Of a DNA stretch of 64,000 nt, positions 48,658-59,624 are shown one piece after another (within the stretch, counting starts at the first letter, position 1; each line of letters begins with the position of its first letter). The stretch covers positions 2,170,001 through 2,234,000 of the forward strand of contig NZ_CP032744.1 of the NCBI RefSeq assembly GCF_003641145.1, given 5' to 3'. This stretch comes from Lactiplantibacillus paraplantarum (GTDB lineage: Bacteria > Bacillota > Bacilli > Lactobacillales > Lactobacillaceae). The position numbers and the translations under genes were made by a program. Under the pieces are notes generated by a model. It was not told where the DNA came from and made no database searches. It was given only the letters and a program-made list of their open reading frames with translations.

Positions 48658-48712
48658 GACGCCCAGAGCAACTGTTCAGTAACTTGCGAACAACTGCCCT
48701 GGGCGTCTTTTG
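48658..48712. terminator. Bidirectional terminator
   Basis: AAGACGCCCAG and CTGGGCGTCTT with a 32-base loop between converging genes 48250 and 48717. Confidence 0.65.
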
Positions 48713-48716
48713 GTCG

Positions 48717-49058
48717 TTATCTTGATATTTTGGTCAGTCGTTGATCAATCTGCGCTGCTAGCTGCGTAATTCCAGCGGCTGTCAGTCCCGTTGCTTCTGG
48801 ATAAATCAAGACTCGCGCACTAGCTTGTAAGTCCAACACGGCTGCCACTGGTCGACTGACAACCAGCAATTGGTGGGCGGTCACCGGTAAGTCGTCCGCG
48901 GTTGCGGCCCTAATCTTAAGTGTTGACTGGGCTAGCGCCTGCATTAGCCGCTTGACTAGTCGTGCATCAAGTGCCGCGTCAATCACCATGCTGCCCGAAA
49001 TCGAATTCTGTAAAATCCCCGTCGGTGTTGAGTTCAACACTAATACTTCGTCAATCAT
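48717..49058 (-). CDS. Hypothetical protein (113 aa)
   Basis: Begins MIDEVLVLNSTPTGILQNSI and is rich in Ala, Leu and Val with alternating beta and alpha pattern (ALDARLVKRLMQALAQSTLK; QLLVVSRPVAAVLDLQASAR). No membrane helix. I do not recognise a family. A run of C residues (GGGG on the minus strand) lies upstream as a possible ribosome binding site. It lies downstream of the PTS gene but is separated by a terminator. Confidence 0.55.
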   Translation of the reverse strand: MIDEVLVLNSTPTGILQNSISGSMVIDAALDARLVKRLMQALAQSTLKIRAATADDLPVTAHQLLVVSRPVAAVLDLQASARVLIYPEATGLTAAGITQLAAQIDQRLTKISR

Positions 49059-49187
49059 GTTACCGCCCCCCCTATAATGCCAATAGTATATCGTGGGAGT
49101 CAGTGGGAAGCAATCAAACGCACTGCCCCCGCATCAAGTTGTTCATTTGCTGTCACCGGTTGACACGATACCCGATGCAACACCAAA

Positions 49188-49230
49188 AAAGTTCCGCCTA
49201 AATCGAAATGATTTAGACGAAACTTTTTCA
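49188..49230 (-). terminator. Terminator of the PTS gene
   Basis: On the minus strand AAGTTTCGTCTAAATC pairs with GATTTAGGCGGAACTT, followed by TTTTGG. Confidence 0.8.
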
Positions 49231-49257
49231 ACAAACCCAACGTTGGCAGCACAGGTC

Positions 49258-51246
49258 TTATTCAGCTGCACCAATCAAATCACCGCTAATCACATGACCA
49301 GTTGGATTAAGGATTAGTTTATTAACGTGGTCCATATTGGTAATAACGACCATCATCGTTGTCGCTTTACCTGCCGACTTAATAGCGGCCAGGTCAACCG
49401 TTGCGACTGCGCTACCAGCCGCAATTTCATCACCAGTTGCGACGTGTAATGTAAACGGCGTGCCATTCATTTCCACAGTATTAATCCCCATGTGTAGTAA
49501 GACTTCTAGGCCGCTCGTCGTCTTCAAACCGATGGCATGCTTAGTTGGAAAGACACTTGTCACCGTCCCACTAACTGGGGCAACGATTTCGCCATCTTGC
49601 GGTTCAACCGCGTAGCCATCACCTAAGAGTTTACCAGCAAACGTCTCATCCGCAACCGCACTAATCGGCATTAATTGTCCCGTTGCCGGTGCATGCAAGA
49701 CCGTTGTCACCGGTTTCTCCGTTATAGTAGTAGTTTGCGGTTCAACGGGTATCTGTGGTTCAGCATCAGGCGCTGAGGTTGTTGCTACCTGACCGGAAAA
49801 TAATTTTTGTAAAGCCTCCGCCACAAACTGGACTTCCGTGCCAATCACAATGTGAATGTTATGAACATCCAATACGTTCAGGCCGGGCACGCCAGCAGCC
49901 ATTACGGCCGGCTGATCGACTTTTTCCGTATCCTTAAGTTGTAACCGCAGCCGTGTCGTGCAGTTATTAATTACACTAATATTATCATGACCGCCAATGG
50001 CCGCATAAATCTGCTTGGCTTGGCGCATATACTTATCATCCGTTGCTGCAACAGCCACCGCTGGACTAGCAGGTGTATTCACCCCATCAACATCGGCCGT
50101 CACAACTTCACGACCAGGCGTCTTCAAATTAAACCGTTTGATTGCAAAGTCAAAACCAAAGTAATAAATGACGGCCATCACCAGTCCTTGAACCAGTAAC
50201 ATATAGGGTTGGTTGGCTAACGGCATCCGAAAACTCAATAAATAATCGACTAACCCGCCACTAAACGAAAAACTTGCGGTCCAATGCATTAGCGCGGCAA
50301 ATCCCAACGATAATCCCATAAAAACGGCATGTAATAAGTAAAGTGGCCAAGCCACGAACATGAATGAAAACTCAAGTGGTTCAGTAACACCAGTAAAGAA
50401 CGACGCAAACGCACCCGCTAACATCAACGAACCGACTTCTTTTTTCCGTTCTGGTCGCGCATTACGATAAATGGCATACGCACCCGCGGGTAATCCAAAC
50501 ATCATAATTGGGAAAAAGCCAGCTTCATACATTCCAGTAATCCCTTTAACGCCATGACTAGCCCAAAAATTGCCAATATCATTGATACCTGCAACGTTAT
50601 ACCAGAATACTGAATTTAAGGCGTGGTGTAACCCGGTCGGAATCAATAAACGATTGAAGAAACCATATAAACCGGCCCCCACGAAACCTAATTTAGAAAT
50701 CCCCGTGGCAAAGAGCACGATGGCATCATATACAAACGGCCAGACAAAGTATAATACTGCCGTCACGATTAACATCACGAAGGCAGCCATGATTGGAACC
50801 AACCGTTTGCCACTAAAGAATGAGAGCGCCATTGGCAACTTAACTTCGTGGAACCGATTATAGAGGGCAGCCGCAATCAATCCCGCACTAATCCCAATCA
50901 AGACGTTGTTATCTAACGCACTAAACGCCGGGTTGATCTGACTCACCTTAACGTTCAGCATGGTTGCTAACGTTGTCGGTTTCAAAACAGTTACTGGGAC
51001 TTCAAATGCGATTAAACCGGCAATAGCCGCCGCACCGTCCTTATTGACCGACATTCCAATGGCTAAACCGACTGCAAACAGTAAGGCTAAGTTATTCAGG
51101 ACAACGTCGCCACCCTGAATTAAGTAATTTGCAAACAGCCACTGTTTTGGTAAGTAATTCCCAATCCCAACCAAAATTGCTGCTGCGGGCAGCGTTGCAA
51201 TCGGTAGCATCAAGGACTGACCGATTTTCTGAAAATATGTCTTCAT
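49258..51246 (-). CDS. PTS sugar transporter IICBA, GlcNAc/glucose type
   Basis: A 662-residue three-domain permease; ATG 51246 follows GAGGAGAAATT. IIC (about 1-380) has SLMLPIATLPAAAILVGIGN, GLHHALNSVFWYN and VTEPLEFSFMF. IIB has the phospho-Cys in VINNCTTRLRLQL. IIA has the phospho-His in EVLLHMGINTVEMNG. The IIC start and the ITGMYEAGFFPIMMFGLPAG region are like N-acetylglucosamine permeases (NagE), so GlcNAc is the best guess with glucose as alternative. Monocistronic. Confidence 0.9.
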   Translation of the reverse strand: MKTYFQKIGQSLMLPIATLPAAAILVGIGNYLPKQWLFANYLIQGGDVVLNNLALLFAVGLAIGMSVNKDGAAAIAGLIAFEVPVTVLKPTTLATMLNVKVSQINPAFSALDNNVLIGISAGLIAAALYNRFHEVKLPMALSFFSGKRLVPIMAAFVMLIVTAVLYFVWPFVYDAIVLFATGISKLGFVGAGLYGFFNRLLIPTGLHHALNSVFWYNVAGINDIGNFWASHGVKGITGMYEAGFFPIMMFGLPAGAYAIYRNARPERKKEVGSLMLAGAFASFFTGVTEPLEFSFMFVAWPLYLLHAVFMGLSLGFAALMHWTASFSFSGGLVDYLLSFRMPLANQPYMLLVQGLVMAVIYYFGFDFAIKRFNLKTPGREVVTADVDGVNTPASPAVAVAATDDKYMRQAKQIYAAIGGHDNISVINNCTTRLRLQLKDTEKVDQPAVMAAGVPGLNVLDVHNIHIVIGTEVQFVAEALQKLFSGQVATTSAPDAEPQIPVEPQTTTITEKPVTTVLHAPATGQLMPISAVADETFAGKLLGDGYAVEPQDGEIVAPVSGTVTSVFPTKHAIGLKTTSGLEVLLHMGINTVEMNGTPFTLHVATGDEIAAGSAVATVDLAAIKSAGKATTMMVVITNMDHVNKLILNPTGHVISGDLIGAAE

Positions 51247-51394
51247 ACCAATTTCTCCTCGTTCTCTTTTTAAGCACGTTATAAATCCTATCACAACATG
51301 TTTTCATTGCAAGTTTACAAGGTCACTTCATTGTATAGACCAATACGAAAGAAATCGATTTCAACCTTACTAAGTTAAGTTTTTCTGCCCACAA

Positions 51395-51425
51395 AAAAAG
51401 TTCTGAAAATTTTCAGAACTTTTTC
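51395..51425 (-). terminator. Terminator of the PanE-like gene
   Basis: AAGTTCTGAAAA and TTTTCAGAACTT form a 12-bp palindrome flanked by A and T runs. Confidence 0.85.
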
Positions 51426-51435
51426 ATTAATATTC

Positions 51436-52410
51436 TTATTTTTCAGTAACTGGGATCTCCGGGTGCCGATACTGCCGCATCATTTCTGCTAAGTGGACTT
51501 CATGGGTCACAAATTCATGGACCCGACAAACATAGTCGTGTTCCCGCCCAATCTTGGCAATGTAACCATTAATATAATCAACTTCGGTTGGCCGCCCCTT
51601 CGAGAAATCTTGATACATTGATGGGTAATGGTATTTGTACGCCCGACTGACCGTTTCAACCGAATCAATCTCTTCTTGCCGCGTCTCAATGAGTTTGATA
51701 CCTGCTCGTTCACAAGCATCGTACGCTTCGTTGAACATCTGGGTGGCCATCTCCTTAACCCCCGGATATTCAATGAATTGGCCCATCTGAATTTCAAACA
51801 TCGTACACAAACTATTAGTGACCGCGTTGAATACAACTTTGGACATGCACATCCCCATAAAGTTATCCGACCAGATTGGATTTAAATCTGCGGCCTTGAA
51901 GTCAGCCATCACTTGCTTAGTAGTCGCATCAATCACACCCGCATACTTACTCATGTGCATCGCCTCACTGCCCTTAGGTCCCATAAAGTCAACGGCGCCC
52001 GGACCATTTAAGACCGTTGCAATCATTGCAGTACCGCCAATAATGTGGTCTTCAGGAAAGTATTGCGCAATCTTTTCAAAGTGCCCCATGCCGTTCATTG
52101 CGGCAAAAACGTACTGGTCCTCATGAAATAACGACGCGTCGCGCTTGAGTTCATCGGCTAACTGCATTTGCTTTTTAAAAACAATCCAGACATCTGGATG
52201 GCCTTGATATTCTTCAGGATAATAAATGTTGATGGGAACAACGTGATGGTTCTGATGATCCCGCGCTACATCAACGCCGCCTTGCTCGCGGACCTTCGCT
52301 ACGTTTGGTTCCCACGTATCGATAAAATCAACGTCTACACCAGCGTTTTCTTGTAACATCACGCCGTACCGATATCCCATTGCGCCTGCGCCAATAATGC
52401 CATATTTCAT
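51436..52410 (-). CDS. Ketopantoate reductase-family protein (PanE/ApbA-like)
   Basis: A 324-residue NADPH-dependent oxidoreductase; ATG 52410 is chosen for the start of the Rossmann motif (MKYGIIGAGAMGYRYGVML) and GAAAGGATGG upstream. The C-terminal helical domain contains the catalytic Lys region (GMCMSKVVFNAVTNSLCTMF) and the substrate loop YPSMYQDFSKGRPTEVDYIN. Family enzymes make pantoate, but lactococcal PanE reduces branched-chain 2-oxo acids to D-hydroxy acids. A T-box leader lies upstream, so amino-acid control is likely, which fits the second activity better (inference). Confidence 0.88.
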   Translation of the reverse strand: MKYGIIGAGAMGYRYGVMLQENAGVDVDFIDTWEPNVAKVREQGGVDVARDHQNHHVVPINIYYPEEYQGHPDVWIVFKKQMQLADELKRDASLFHEDQYVFAAMNGMGHFEKIAQYFPEDHIIGGTAMIATVLNGPGAVDFMGPKGSEAMHMSKYAGVIDATTKQVMADFKAADLNPIWSDNFMGMCMSKVVFNAVTNSLCTMFEIQMGQFIEYPGVKEMATQMFNEAYDACERAGIKLIETRQEEIDSVETVSRAYKYHYPSMYQDFSKGRPTEVDYINGYIAKIGREHDYVCRVHEFVTHEVHLAEMMRQYRHPEIPVTEK

Positions 52411-52438
52411 AAGTAAAACCATCCTTTCATCTTGCCAA

Positions 52439-52587
52439 CTATGTGTGTACCCGTCAAACATCAATTCACGACGTCTCTAATCTTAGTCCACTGGACCGAT
52501 CTCTATGTGTTGCCACGCTATACCTACTACTATGTGTCTAAGCTACTTAACGACTATGTGTTTTTTAAATAAATTAGTGCTATGTGT
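52439..52587 (-). repeat. Five ACACATAG repeats in the leader of the PanE-like gene
   Basis: The octamer ACACATAG (minus strand) occurs at 52580-52587, 52554-52561, 52530-52537, 52503-52510 and 52439-52446, always in the same orientation, with start-to-start distances of 26, 24, 27 and 64 bp. The array lies between the T-box terminator and the gene start, thus within the read-through mRNA. Confidence 0.8.
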
Positions 52588-52596
52588 CACTTGATG

Positions 52597-52870
52597 AAAA
52601 AAACGCCCTTTGAATAATCAATCAGATTATCCAAAGGGCGTTTACACGCGATACCACCTTAGTGCTAACCGAACTCACATCCGGTTACTCATCACGTTCA
52701 CAACAACTAAACGTGTGCACAATAATGGGTGCGACCAGTGAATCTCGTAAAATCCACGCCAATCCTTTAACTTTCCACAACCTGTCATCACACCTTCACA
52801 GCAACGGCGCTTTCTGAGCATCACAAGTCGGTTACTCCTTAAAGCATTATAGCTTTTCATCAAGTTTTAA
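52597..52870 (-). promoter_or_regulatory. T-box riboswitch upstream of the PanE-like gene
   Basis: On the minus strand the T-box sequence TAAGGTGGTATCGCG (52661-52647) is followed by a terminator: AACGCCCTTTG and CAAAGGGCGTT with a run of T. Upstream is a stem I-like region with AAGGAGTAACCGAC and GAAAGCGCC. Uncharged tRNA would favour antitermination. The specifier codon cannot be fixed by eye; by alignment with the Met leader at 57555, GTG (Val) is one possibility. Confidence 0.85.
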
Positions 52871-52981
52871 TGTTATAACCATAATATCATTTTAAAGAAA
52901 AGTCAACCTTAAAAGCAAAACTTTTTTCAAAAACAGGCCATATTTATCCGACACAGGTCACGAATACTAACCTGGTCCCAC

Positions 52982-53878
52982 CTATTGTCGTCGTTCACTA
53001 TCGAGCGTCGTTAGTAACGGCTTCCAATCAAGCGACCAAATCATACCGAGTGCGTGATCCCCCGTCAAGACGCCTAAGACAGGACCGATGACACCCGTTT
53101 TGACTCGAACAGCTGGAAATTGATAGCGTAACTCACTTGCCCAGTCTTCCGCAATCTGCGCATCATTAGCACTAATAACATCAAGTCGAACCGGTAATTG
53201 ACTGGTCATCACAAATTGACTAAATTCATCTTGAACAGCCTGTTGCGCATTTTTTAACGTTCGCTCCTTGCCCAAGAGTTGAATCTTACCGTGCTCGTTA
53301 AACGTAATAATCGGTTTATTCCGTAATACCATCGTTCCGGCCAAACTACTATTGTTATATATCCGGCCATTCTTAACTAAATGTCGCATCGAATTAACGA
53401 TTAAGACGGTTGTCGTTGCTGCCCGCAAGTGCTTTAGCTGTGCCAAGATGTCATCCAACGCGTAGCCCGCTAATGCCATGGCCGCCGCTAACTTCACCAT
53501 ATTGGCCGTACCAGCACAAGCCGTCCGTGAATCAAACACCCGCACGTCAATCCCATCGACTGACGGCGCATAAGTCTTCAAATTATTGATCCAACCACTA
53601 ATACCACTACTCAAGCCAATGACCAAGATTTGATCATACCCAGCCGCTTGCAATTGGTCAAAAACCACTTGCATTTCTGGCATTGAAATTTGAGAAATTG
53701 TCGGAATATCTTTCTCAACCTTCAATAACCGATAAAACTGATCAGTCGTAATATCAACGTTTTCATGATAAACGTGATTACCGAACATAATTGGATCATT
53801 CACCACCGTAATTTGGTAATCTTTTATAGCTTGCGCACTCAAATTGGCAGAGCTTTCGGTCACCACCGCAATTTTCAT
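52982..53878 (-). CDS. DegV-family fatty-acid-binding protein
   Basis: A 298-residue protein; ATG 53878 follows GAGGAGTGAAATT. The N-terminus MKIAVVTESSANLSAQAIKD and the motif LVIGLSSGISGWINNLKTYA (Ser/Thr fatty-acid head-group site) are typical, as is VFDSRTACAGTANMVKLAAA. DegV/FakB proteins bind fatty acids and present them to the FakA kinase. No fakA gene is adjacent. Confidence 0.92.
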   Translation of the reverse strand: MKIAVVTESSANLSAQAIKDYQITVVNDPIMFGNHVYHENVDITTDQFYRLLKVEKDIPTISQISMPEMQVVFDQLQAAGYDQILVIGLSSGISGWINNLKTYAPSVDGIDVRVFDSRTACAGTANMVKLAAAMALAGYALDDILAQLKHLRAATTTVLIVNSMRHLVKNGRIYNNSSLAGTMVLRNKPIITFNEHGKIQLLGKERTLKNAQQAVQDEFSQFVMTSQLPVRLDVISANDAQIAEDWASELRYQFPAVRVKTGVIGPVLGVLTGDHALGMIWSLDWKPLLTTLDSERRQ

Positions 53879-53980
53879 AATTTCACTCCTCATCGTGTCA
53901 GTCAAATAACTGCCACGTCCCGCTAATTAACTTCGATTAGCGCGTCCATCAGCCATGATAATTCCATGGAAAATCAGCGC

Positions 53981-54018
53981 CAAAAAAAGACGCTCAGATA
54001 CAGTATACTGTACCTGAG
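53981..54018 (-). terminator. Terminator of hom
   Basis: GCTCAG/CTGAGC around a near-palindromic TACAGTATACTGTA core; seven T follow on the minus strand. Confidence 0.85.
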
Positions 54019-54027
54019 CATTCTTTT

Positions 54028-55308
54028 TCAAATCGCGACATTTACAGGGGTTGTAATCGTATTCTCGGACGTTTGCGGCCAGACCGTGGTATTTGCAATC
54101 GGAATGAGATTAATCGGTAATTCAGCTCGTAGTTTGTCACGCTGGACAGCAGACAACGCGGCAATCCGATAACAATTGGCCGTAACGAATTCAACTGAGA
54201 AATCGGCCTCATTAGCGCGGCGCTTCAATTCTTCTTGACTAACGGTACTAAAACCGAGATACGTTTGTGTTAACTGGTCCAACCGAGCCACTGTTAACGG
54301 TGCAGCTGGTTCGGGATTGCGAACAGCTTGATGGTCACTAATCAGATGCTTAGCCGCCACTAAAACATCGTTAAGCACACTATTGGCAGTTGCCGTACTC
54401 CCAGCCCCTGGACCAGTGTACAAACCAGTTCCAATAGCCTCACTCTGGATCACGATTGCATTTTGAACACCATTGATTTGACTTAAAGACTGATTAGTAG
54501 GAATGGCTACCGGTGCCACACGACAATATAATCCGGTAACATGCTGCTGGATTTGGGCCAGTAATTTAACGCCCCAACCATTTTCAGCTGCTAACTGACA
54601 ATCCACGGCTGTCAGCGCCGTAATGCCAACGGGACGAATTTGTGACAAAGTCAGCTCCTGACCAAACGCAAAGCGACTGAGGATCATTAATTTATAGGCC
54701 GCATCAACTCCCGCAACGTCATTAGTCGGATCAGCTTCCGCATAACCGGCCGTCTGGGCGGCAGCTAACGCTTGTTCATAAGATTGACCAGCTGTCATGG
54801 CACTTAAAATATAATTAGCAGTCCCATTAATAATGCCACTAACAGACTGAACATTATCCGTAGCATAGCTATCCGTCAAGGTTCGCAAGATGGGAATTCC
54901 GCCCGCAACACTAGCTTCATAAAACAAATCACACCCCCGCTTCTTAGCTAGTGCGGCCAATTCAGGCCCGGCCGTGGCAATTAAGTCTTTATTAGCCGTC
55001 ACAACGGCCTTACCTTGATTAAGCGCCGCTACGATCGCCGCCTTGGCTGTCGCAACTGTTCCCATGACCTCAATGATCAATTGAATCTGTTGATCACAAA
55101 CAACGTTCGTCAATGAATCAGTCAGCCGCGTGCCAATCGGTAACTGAACTGAACGATGGGCATTCAAATGATTAACGACAACTGCTGCTAGGTGCAACCG
55201 AATACCTTGCGTTTGTTCAATTTTAGTTGCTGAGCGGGTCAACCGTTCAACCACCCCGCTACCCACGGTCCCTAACCCTAACATGCCCACTTCAATTGTC
55301 GTTGTCAT
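54028..55308 (-). CDS. hom: Homoserine dehydrogenase
   Basis: A 426-residue enzyme reducing aspartate semialdehyde to homoserine; ATG 55308 follows GGAGGGTG. NAD(P)-binding motif VGMLGLGTVGSGVVERL, catalytic domain with ANKDLIATAGPELAALAKKR, YEASVAGGIPILRTL, and GTANYILSAM. The C-terminal part has an ACT-like region (about 340-426). The third gene of the metA-metY-hom run, it supplies the homoserine that MetA acylates. Spacing of 51 bp after metY suggests one transcript under the Met T-box. Confidence 0.95.
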   Translation of the reverse strand: MTTTIEVGMLGLGTVGSGVVERLTRSATKIEQTQGIRLHLAAVVVNHLNAHRSVQLPIGTRLTDSLTNVVCDQQIQLIIEVMGTVATAKAAIVAALNQGKAVVTANKDLIATAGPELAALAKKRGCDLFYEASVAGGIPILRTLTDSYATDNVQSVSGIINGTANYILSAMTAGQSYEQALAAAQTAGYAEADPTNDVAGVDAAYKLMILSRFAFGQELTLSQIRPVGITALTAVDCQLAAENGWGVKLLAQIQQHVTGLYCRVAPVAIPTNQSLSQINGVQNAIVIQSEAIGTGLYTGPGAGSTATANSVLNDVLVAAKHLISDHQAVRNPEPAAPLTVARLDQLTQTYLGFSTVSQEELKRRANEADFSVEFVTANCYRIAALSAVQRDKLRAELPINLIPIANTTVWPQTSENTITTPVNVAI

Positions 55309-55359
55309 TACAACACCCTCCGTTTCGTTCACTTTCAATCAGCACAAATTCATCATCAG

Positions 55360-57524
<2,165 letters not shown>

Positions 57525-57554
57525 CTAACCGCTTCCTCTCTCGTGTTCTTAAAC

Positions 57555-57845
57555 AAAAAAAGCTTTCGTCCATTAGTCTCTATACATAGAAACTAACGGA
57601 CGAAAGCTTTCGCGTTACCACCGTTATTCGTTGTCATCTCACGATCACAACCTCGACGAGTACCCTAACATCTAGGAAACCCCGCAATATATCGGTTGCC
57701 ACCGCATGCGTAGCCGCTACGACCCGCATCATGACTCCAAGCTCATCTTCACCGCACTTCTGATTACTTCTCTCACCATCACGAAGCTCTCTGCAAATCA
57801 GTTATGTGATTACTCTTCTCTTCAACGTCTTAATCTGTTTTTAAT
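57555..57845 (-). promoter_or_regulatory. T-box riboswitch (Met) upstream of metA-metY-hom
   Basis: On the minus strand the T-box is AACGGTGGTAACGCG (57625-57611), then a terminator hairpin AAAGCTTTCGTCC with its complement and seven T. Stem I carries AGAGAAGAGTAATC and the specifier loop GTGAAG-ATG-AGCTTGG, so the specifier is ATG (57746-57744), Met. Uncharged tRNA-Met would allow read-through. The region 57846-58300 contains no gene. Confidence 0.92.
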
Positions 57846-58164
57846 TTAAAACTAATTTAACACCAGATTTATTCATTGTCAACTCATTTTATTGTTTTAT
57901 TTTTGTTATGCTTTAACTTGAACCCGTGCTTTGAACACCCACAATCATATACCTGTTCGGCAGCAATTACGCATCCTGGGCCGATCTCCAGGGCCGGTGA
58001 TAATTGTAGGACACTTCAACCTAATACGCTAATTTAAAAATAAGTACATTATCTTGTTAAATCGACTACTGAATAACAAATTGACCGTTTATAAAGAATA
58101 GCGCCCAATCCATCAGGGGTTGAGGGACATCTTTACCAGACACTCGAATACCATCCCGACTAGA

Positions 58165-58215
58165 AATCGGCGTCGGACGAACCAACTAAGCACGTTTACA
58201 CTCAGCTGGCTGTTT
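58165..58215. repeat. Degenerate fragment of the MITE-like element
   Basis: CGGACGAACCA, AGCACGTTTACACT and CTGGCTGTTTTGGACTTA resemble, in the same order, the right end of copy B (63745-63835). Mismatches are frequent, so it is a decayed remnant at best. Confidence 0.35.
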
Positions 58216-58300
58216 TGGACTTAAGCTATCCAATAACTTATAAGCATCCGCATATCACAAGGCTTTCACCACAAATTTTAATATTTGTTGAAATTTATCC

Positions 58301-58329
58301 TTGACACTTTTTTCGTCTTTGCCTATACT
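58301..58329 (+). promoter_or_regulatory. Promoter of the leader peptide and ABC importer operon
   Basis: TTGACA (58301-58306), a 17-bp spacer, TATACT (58324-58329). A near-consensus sigma-A promoter, about 30 bp before the leader peptide start. Confidence 0.85.
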
Positions 58330-58362
58330 GAACACATTCAATAACGAAAGCGAGGAACCAAG

Positions 58363-58422
58363 ATGTCAAAGTCAATTACTAACTTGAACAGTTCATGGCA
58401 AAGCCGGCCGTTCAGATTGTAA
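58363..58422 (+). CDS. Trp-containing leader peptide
   Basis: A 19-residue ORF, MSKSITNLNSSWQSRPFRL, with GCGAGGAACC upstream. It contains one Trp codon (TGG at 58396) and sits between a strong promoter and a terminator upstream of a tryptophan-type ABC importer. The transcript can form an intermediate hairpin (GGATACAA / TTGTATCT). This is the layout of ribosome-mediated attenuation or of tryptophan sensing by peptide stalling (inference). Confidence 0.6.
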   Translation: MSKSITNLNSSWQSRPFRL

Positions 58423-58533
58423 TACCGTCCACACGGATACAATCTGGCAAACAGTTTGTATCTGTGCTGGCTAACTTTGATATTCAAAGAAGTCTGCATG
58501 GGTTTTAAACACAGCAGGCTTCGGTTCCGTAAA

Positions 58534-58567
58534 GGGCAAACCAGAGCTTACTGGTTTGCCCTTTTTT
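58534..58567 (+). terminator. Attenuator terminator upstream of the ABC importer
   Basis: GGGCAAACCAG, loop AGCTTA, CTGGTTTGCCC, then TTTTTT. It lies about 110 bp after the leader peptide and about 50 bp before the first structural gene. Confidence 0.85.
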
Positions 58568-58616
58568 ATTGGCTTTGAACTTGCCCGAACTTAAGAAATC
58601 TTTTGAGGTGATTAGA

Positions 58617-59624
58617 TTGAAACGTATGATTGCATTTATTAGTGCCTTAATCGTCTTTCTAGGGGTAGCCTTTGTTATGACTGGCAAAACTACCGCTACG
58701 AAAACGACCAGTACAAAGAAAGTGCCAACAGTTGGCATTCTTCAACTTCAGACCCACCCCGCTCTCGACGCCATTCATCGCGGCGTGGTCGCTGGTTTAA
58801 AGGAATATGGTTATATTGACGGCAAAACCGTTAAGATTGATTATCAAAACGCGCAAGGTGATCAGAGTAACCTGAAAACGATGAGCCAGAAATTCATGAA
58901 TGAAAACGCGGCATTAACAGTTGGGATTGCCACCCCCGCGGCACAAGCACTTGCCTCGGCGGCGAACAAACAAACCCCCGTCATGTTAGCAGGGATCACT
59001 GATCCATCTGGTAGTGGCCTCATCAAAAGTGATCAGCATCCAGGTGCTAACATTACCGGGACTTCAGGCGAATCACCTCTGAAATCACACTTAGATTTAT
59101 TGCGCAAGTTAGTGCCAAGCGCTAAAACTATCGGCATTATCTATACCACGTCAGATCATGGTGGTGAATATAATGCCAAAAAATTCGCGCGGATTTGCAA
59201 GCAAGAAGGCGTGAAGTACAAGTTATACACGATTGCGAACACGAACGACATGCAACAAGTTGCTGAAACGATGGCCGCTAATGTCGATGCCGTTTACGCG
59301 CCCCAAGATAACGGTGTTGCTAGCGCCATGAAAACCCTTGTCTCCGTAACAAACAAGGCTAAAATTCCAGTTATTCCGGCCGTTGATACGATGGTTAAAG
59401 CGGGCGGTCTCGCAACCTTATCCGTTGATCAATATCAACTTGGTAAGCTAACCGGAGAAATGGCTGCTAAAGTTTTGAAAGGTAAAGCAACGAGCGATTA
59501 CCCAATCAAAGTGATTACTAAGGGTAAGATGACCATCAATTTGAGTGAAGCTAAAAAACTCGGCATCAAGTTCCCTGCTAGTGTTATTAAAGAAGCCAAG
59601 ACGAAAGGGGTTATTTACAAATGA
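58617..59624 (+). CDS. trpX: ABC importer substrate-binding protein, tryptophan (TrpX) type
   Basis: A 335-residue secreted protein starting with TTG behind GAGGTG. A hydrophobic signal anchor (MIAFISALIVFLGVAFVMTG, no lipobox Cys) precedes the ABC_sub_bind domain: VPTVGILQLQTHPALDAIHR, LTVGIATPAAQALASAANKQ, IGIIYTTSDHGGEYNAK. The family includes TrpX of streptococci. The leader peptide with a Trp codon supports tryptophan as ligand. It overlaps the permease gene by four bases. Confidence 0.85.
   Translation: MKRMIAFISALIVFLGVAFVMTGKTTATKTTSTKKVPTVGILQLQTHPALDAIHRGVVAGLKEYGYIDGKTVKIDYQNAQGDQSNLKTMSQKFMNENAALTVGIATPAAQALASAANKQTPVMLAGITDPSGSGLIKSDQHPGANITGTSGESPLKSHLDLLRKLVPSAKTIGIIYTTSDHGGEYNAKKFARICKQEGVKYKLYTIANTNDMQQVAETMAANVDAVYAPQDNGVASAMKTLVSVTNKAKIPVIPAVDTMVKAGGLATLSVDQYQLGKLTGEMAAKVLKGKATSDYPIKVITKGKMTINLSEAKKLGIKFPASVIKEAKTKGVIYK

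Noticed and set aside
52675..52863. 62-residue minus-strand ORF
   Set aside because: It lies entirely in the T-box leader of the PanE-like gene; the sequence is explained by RNA structure.
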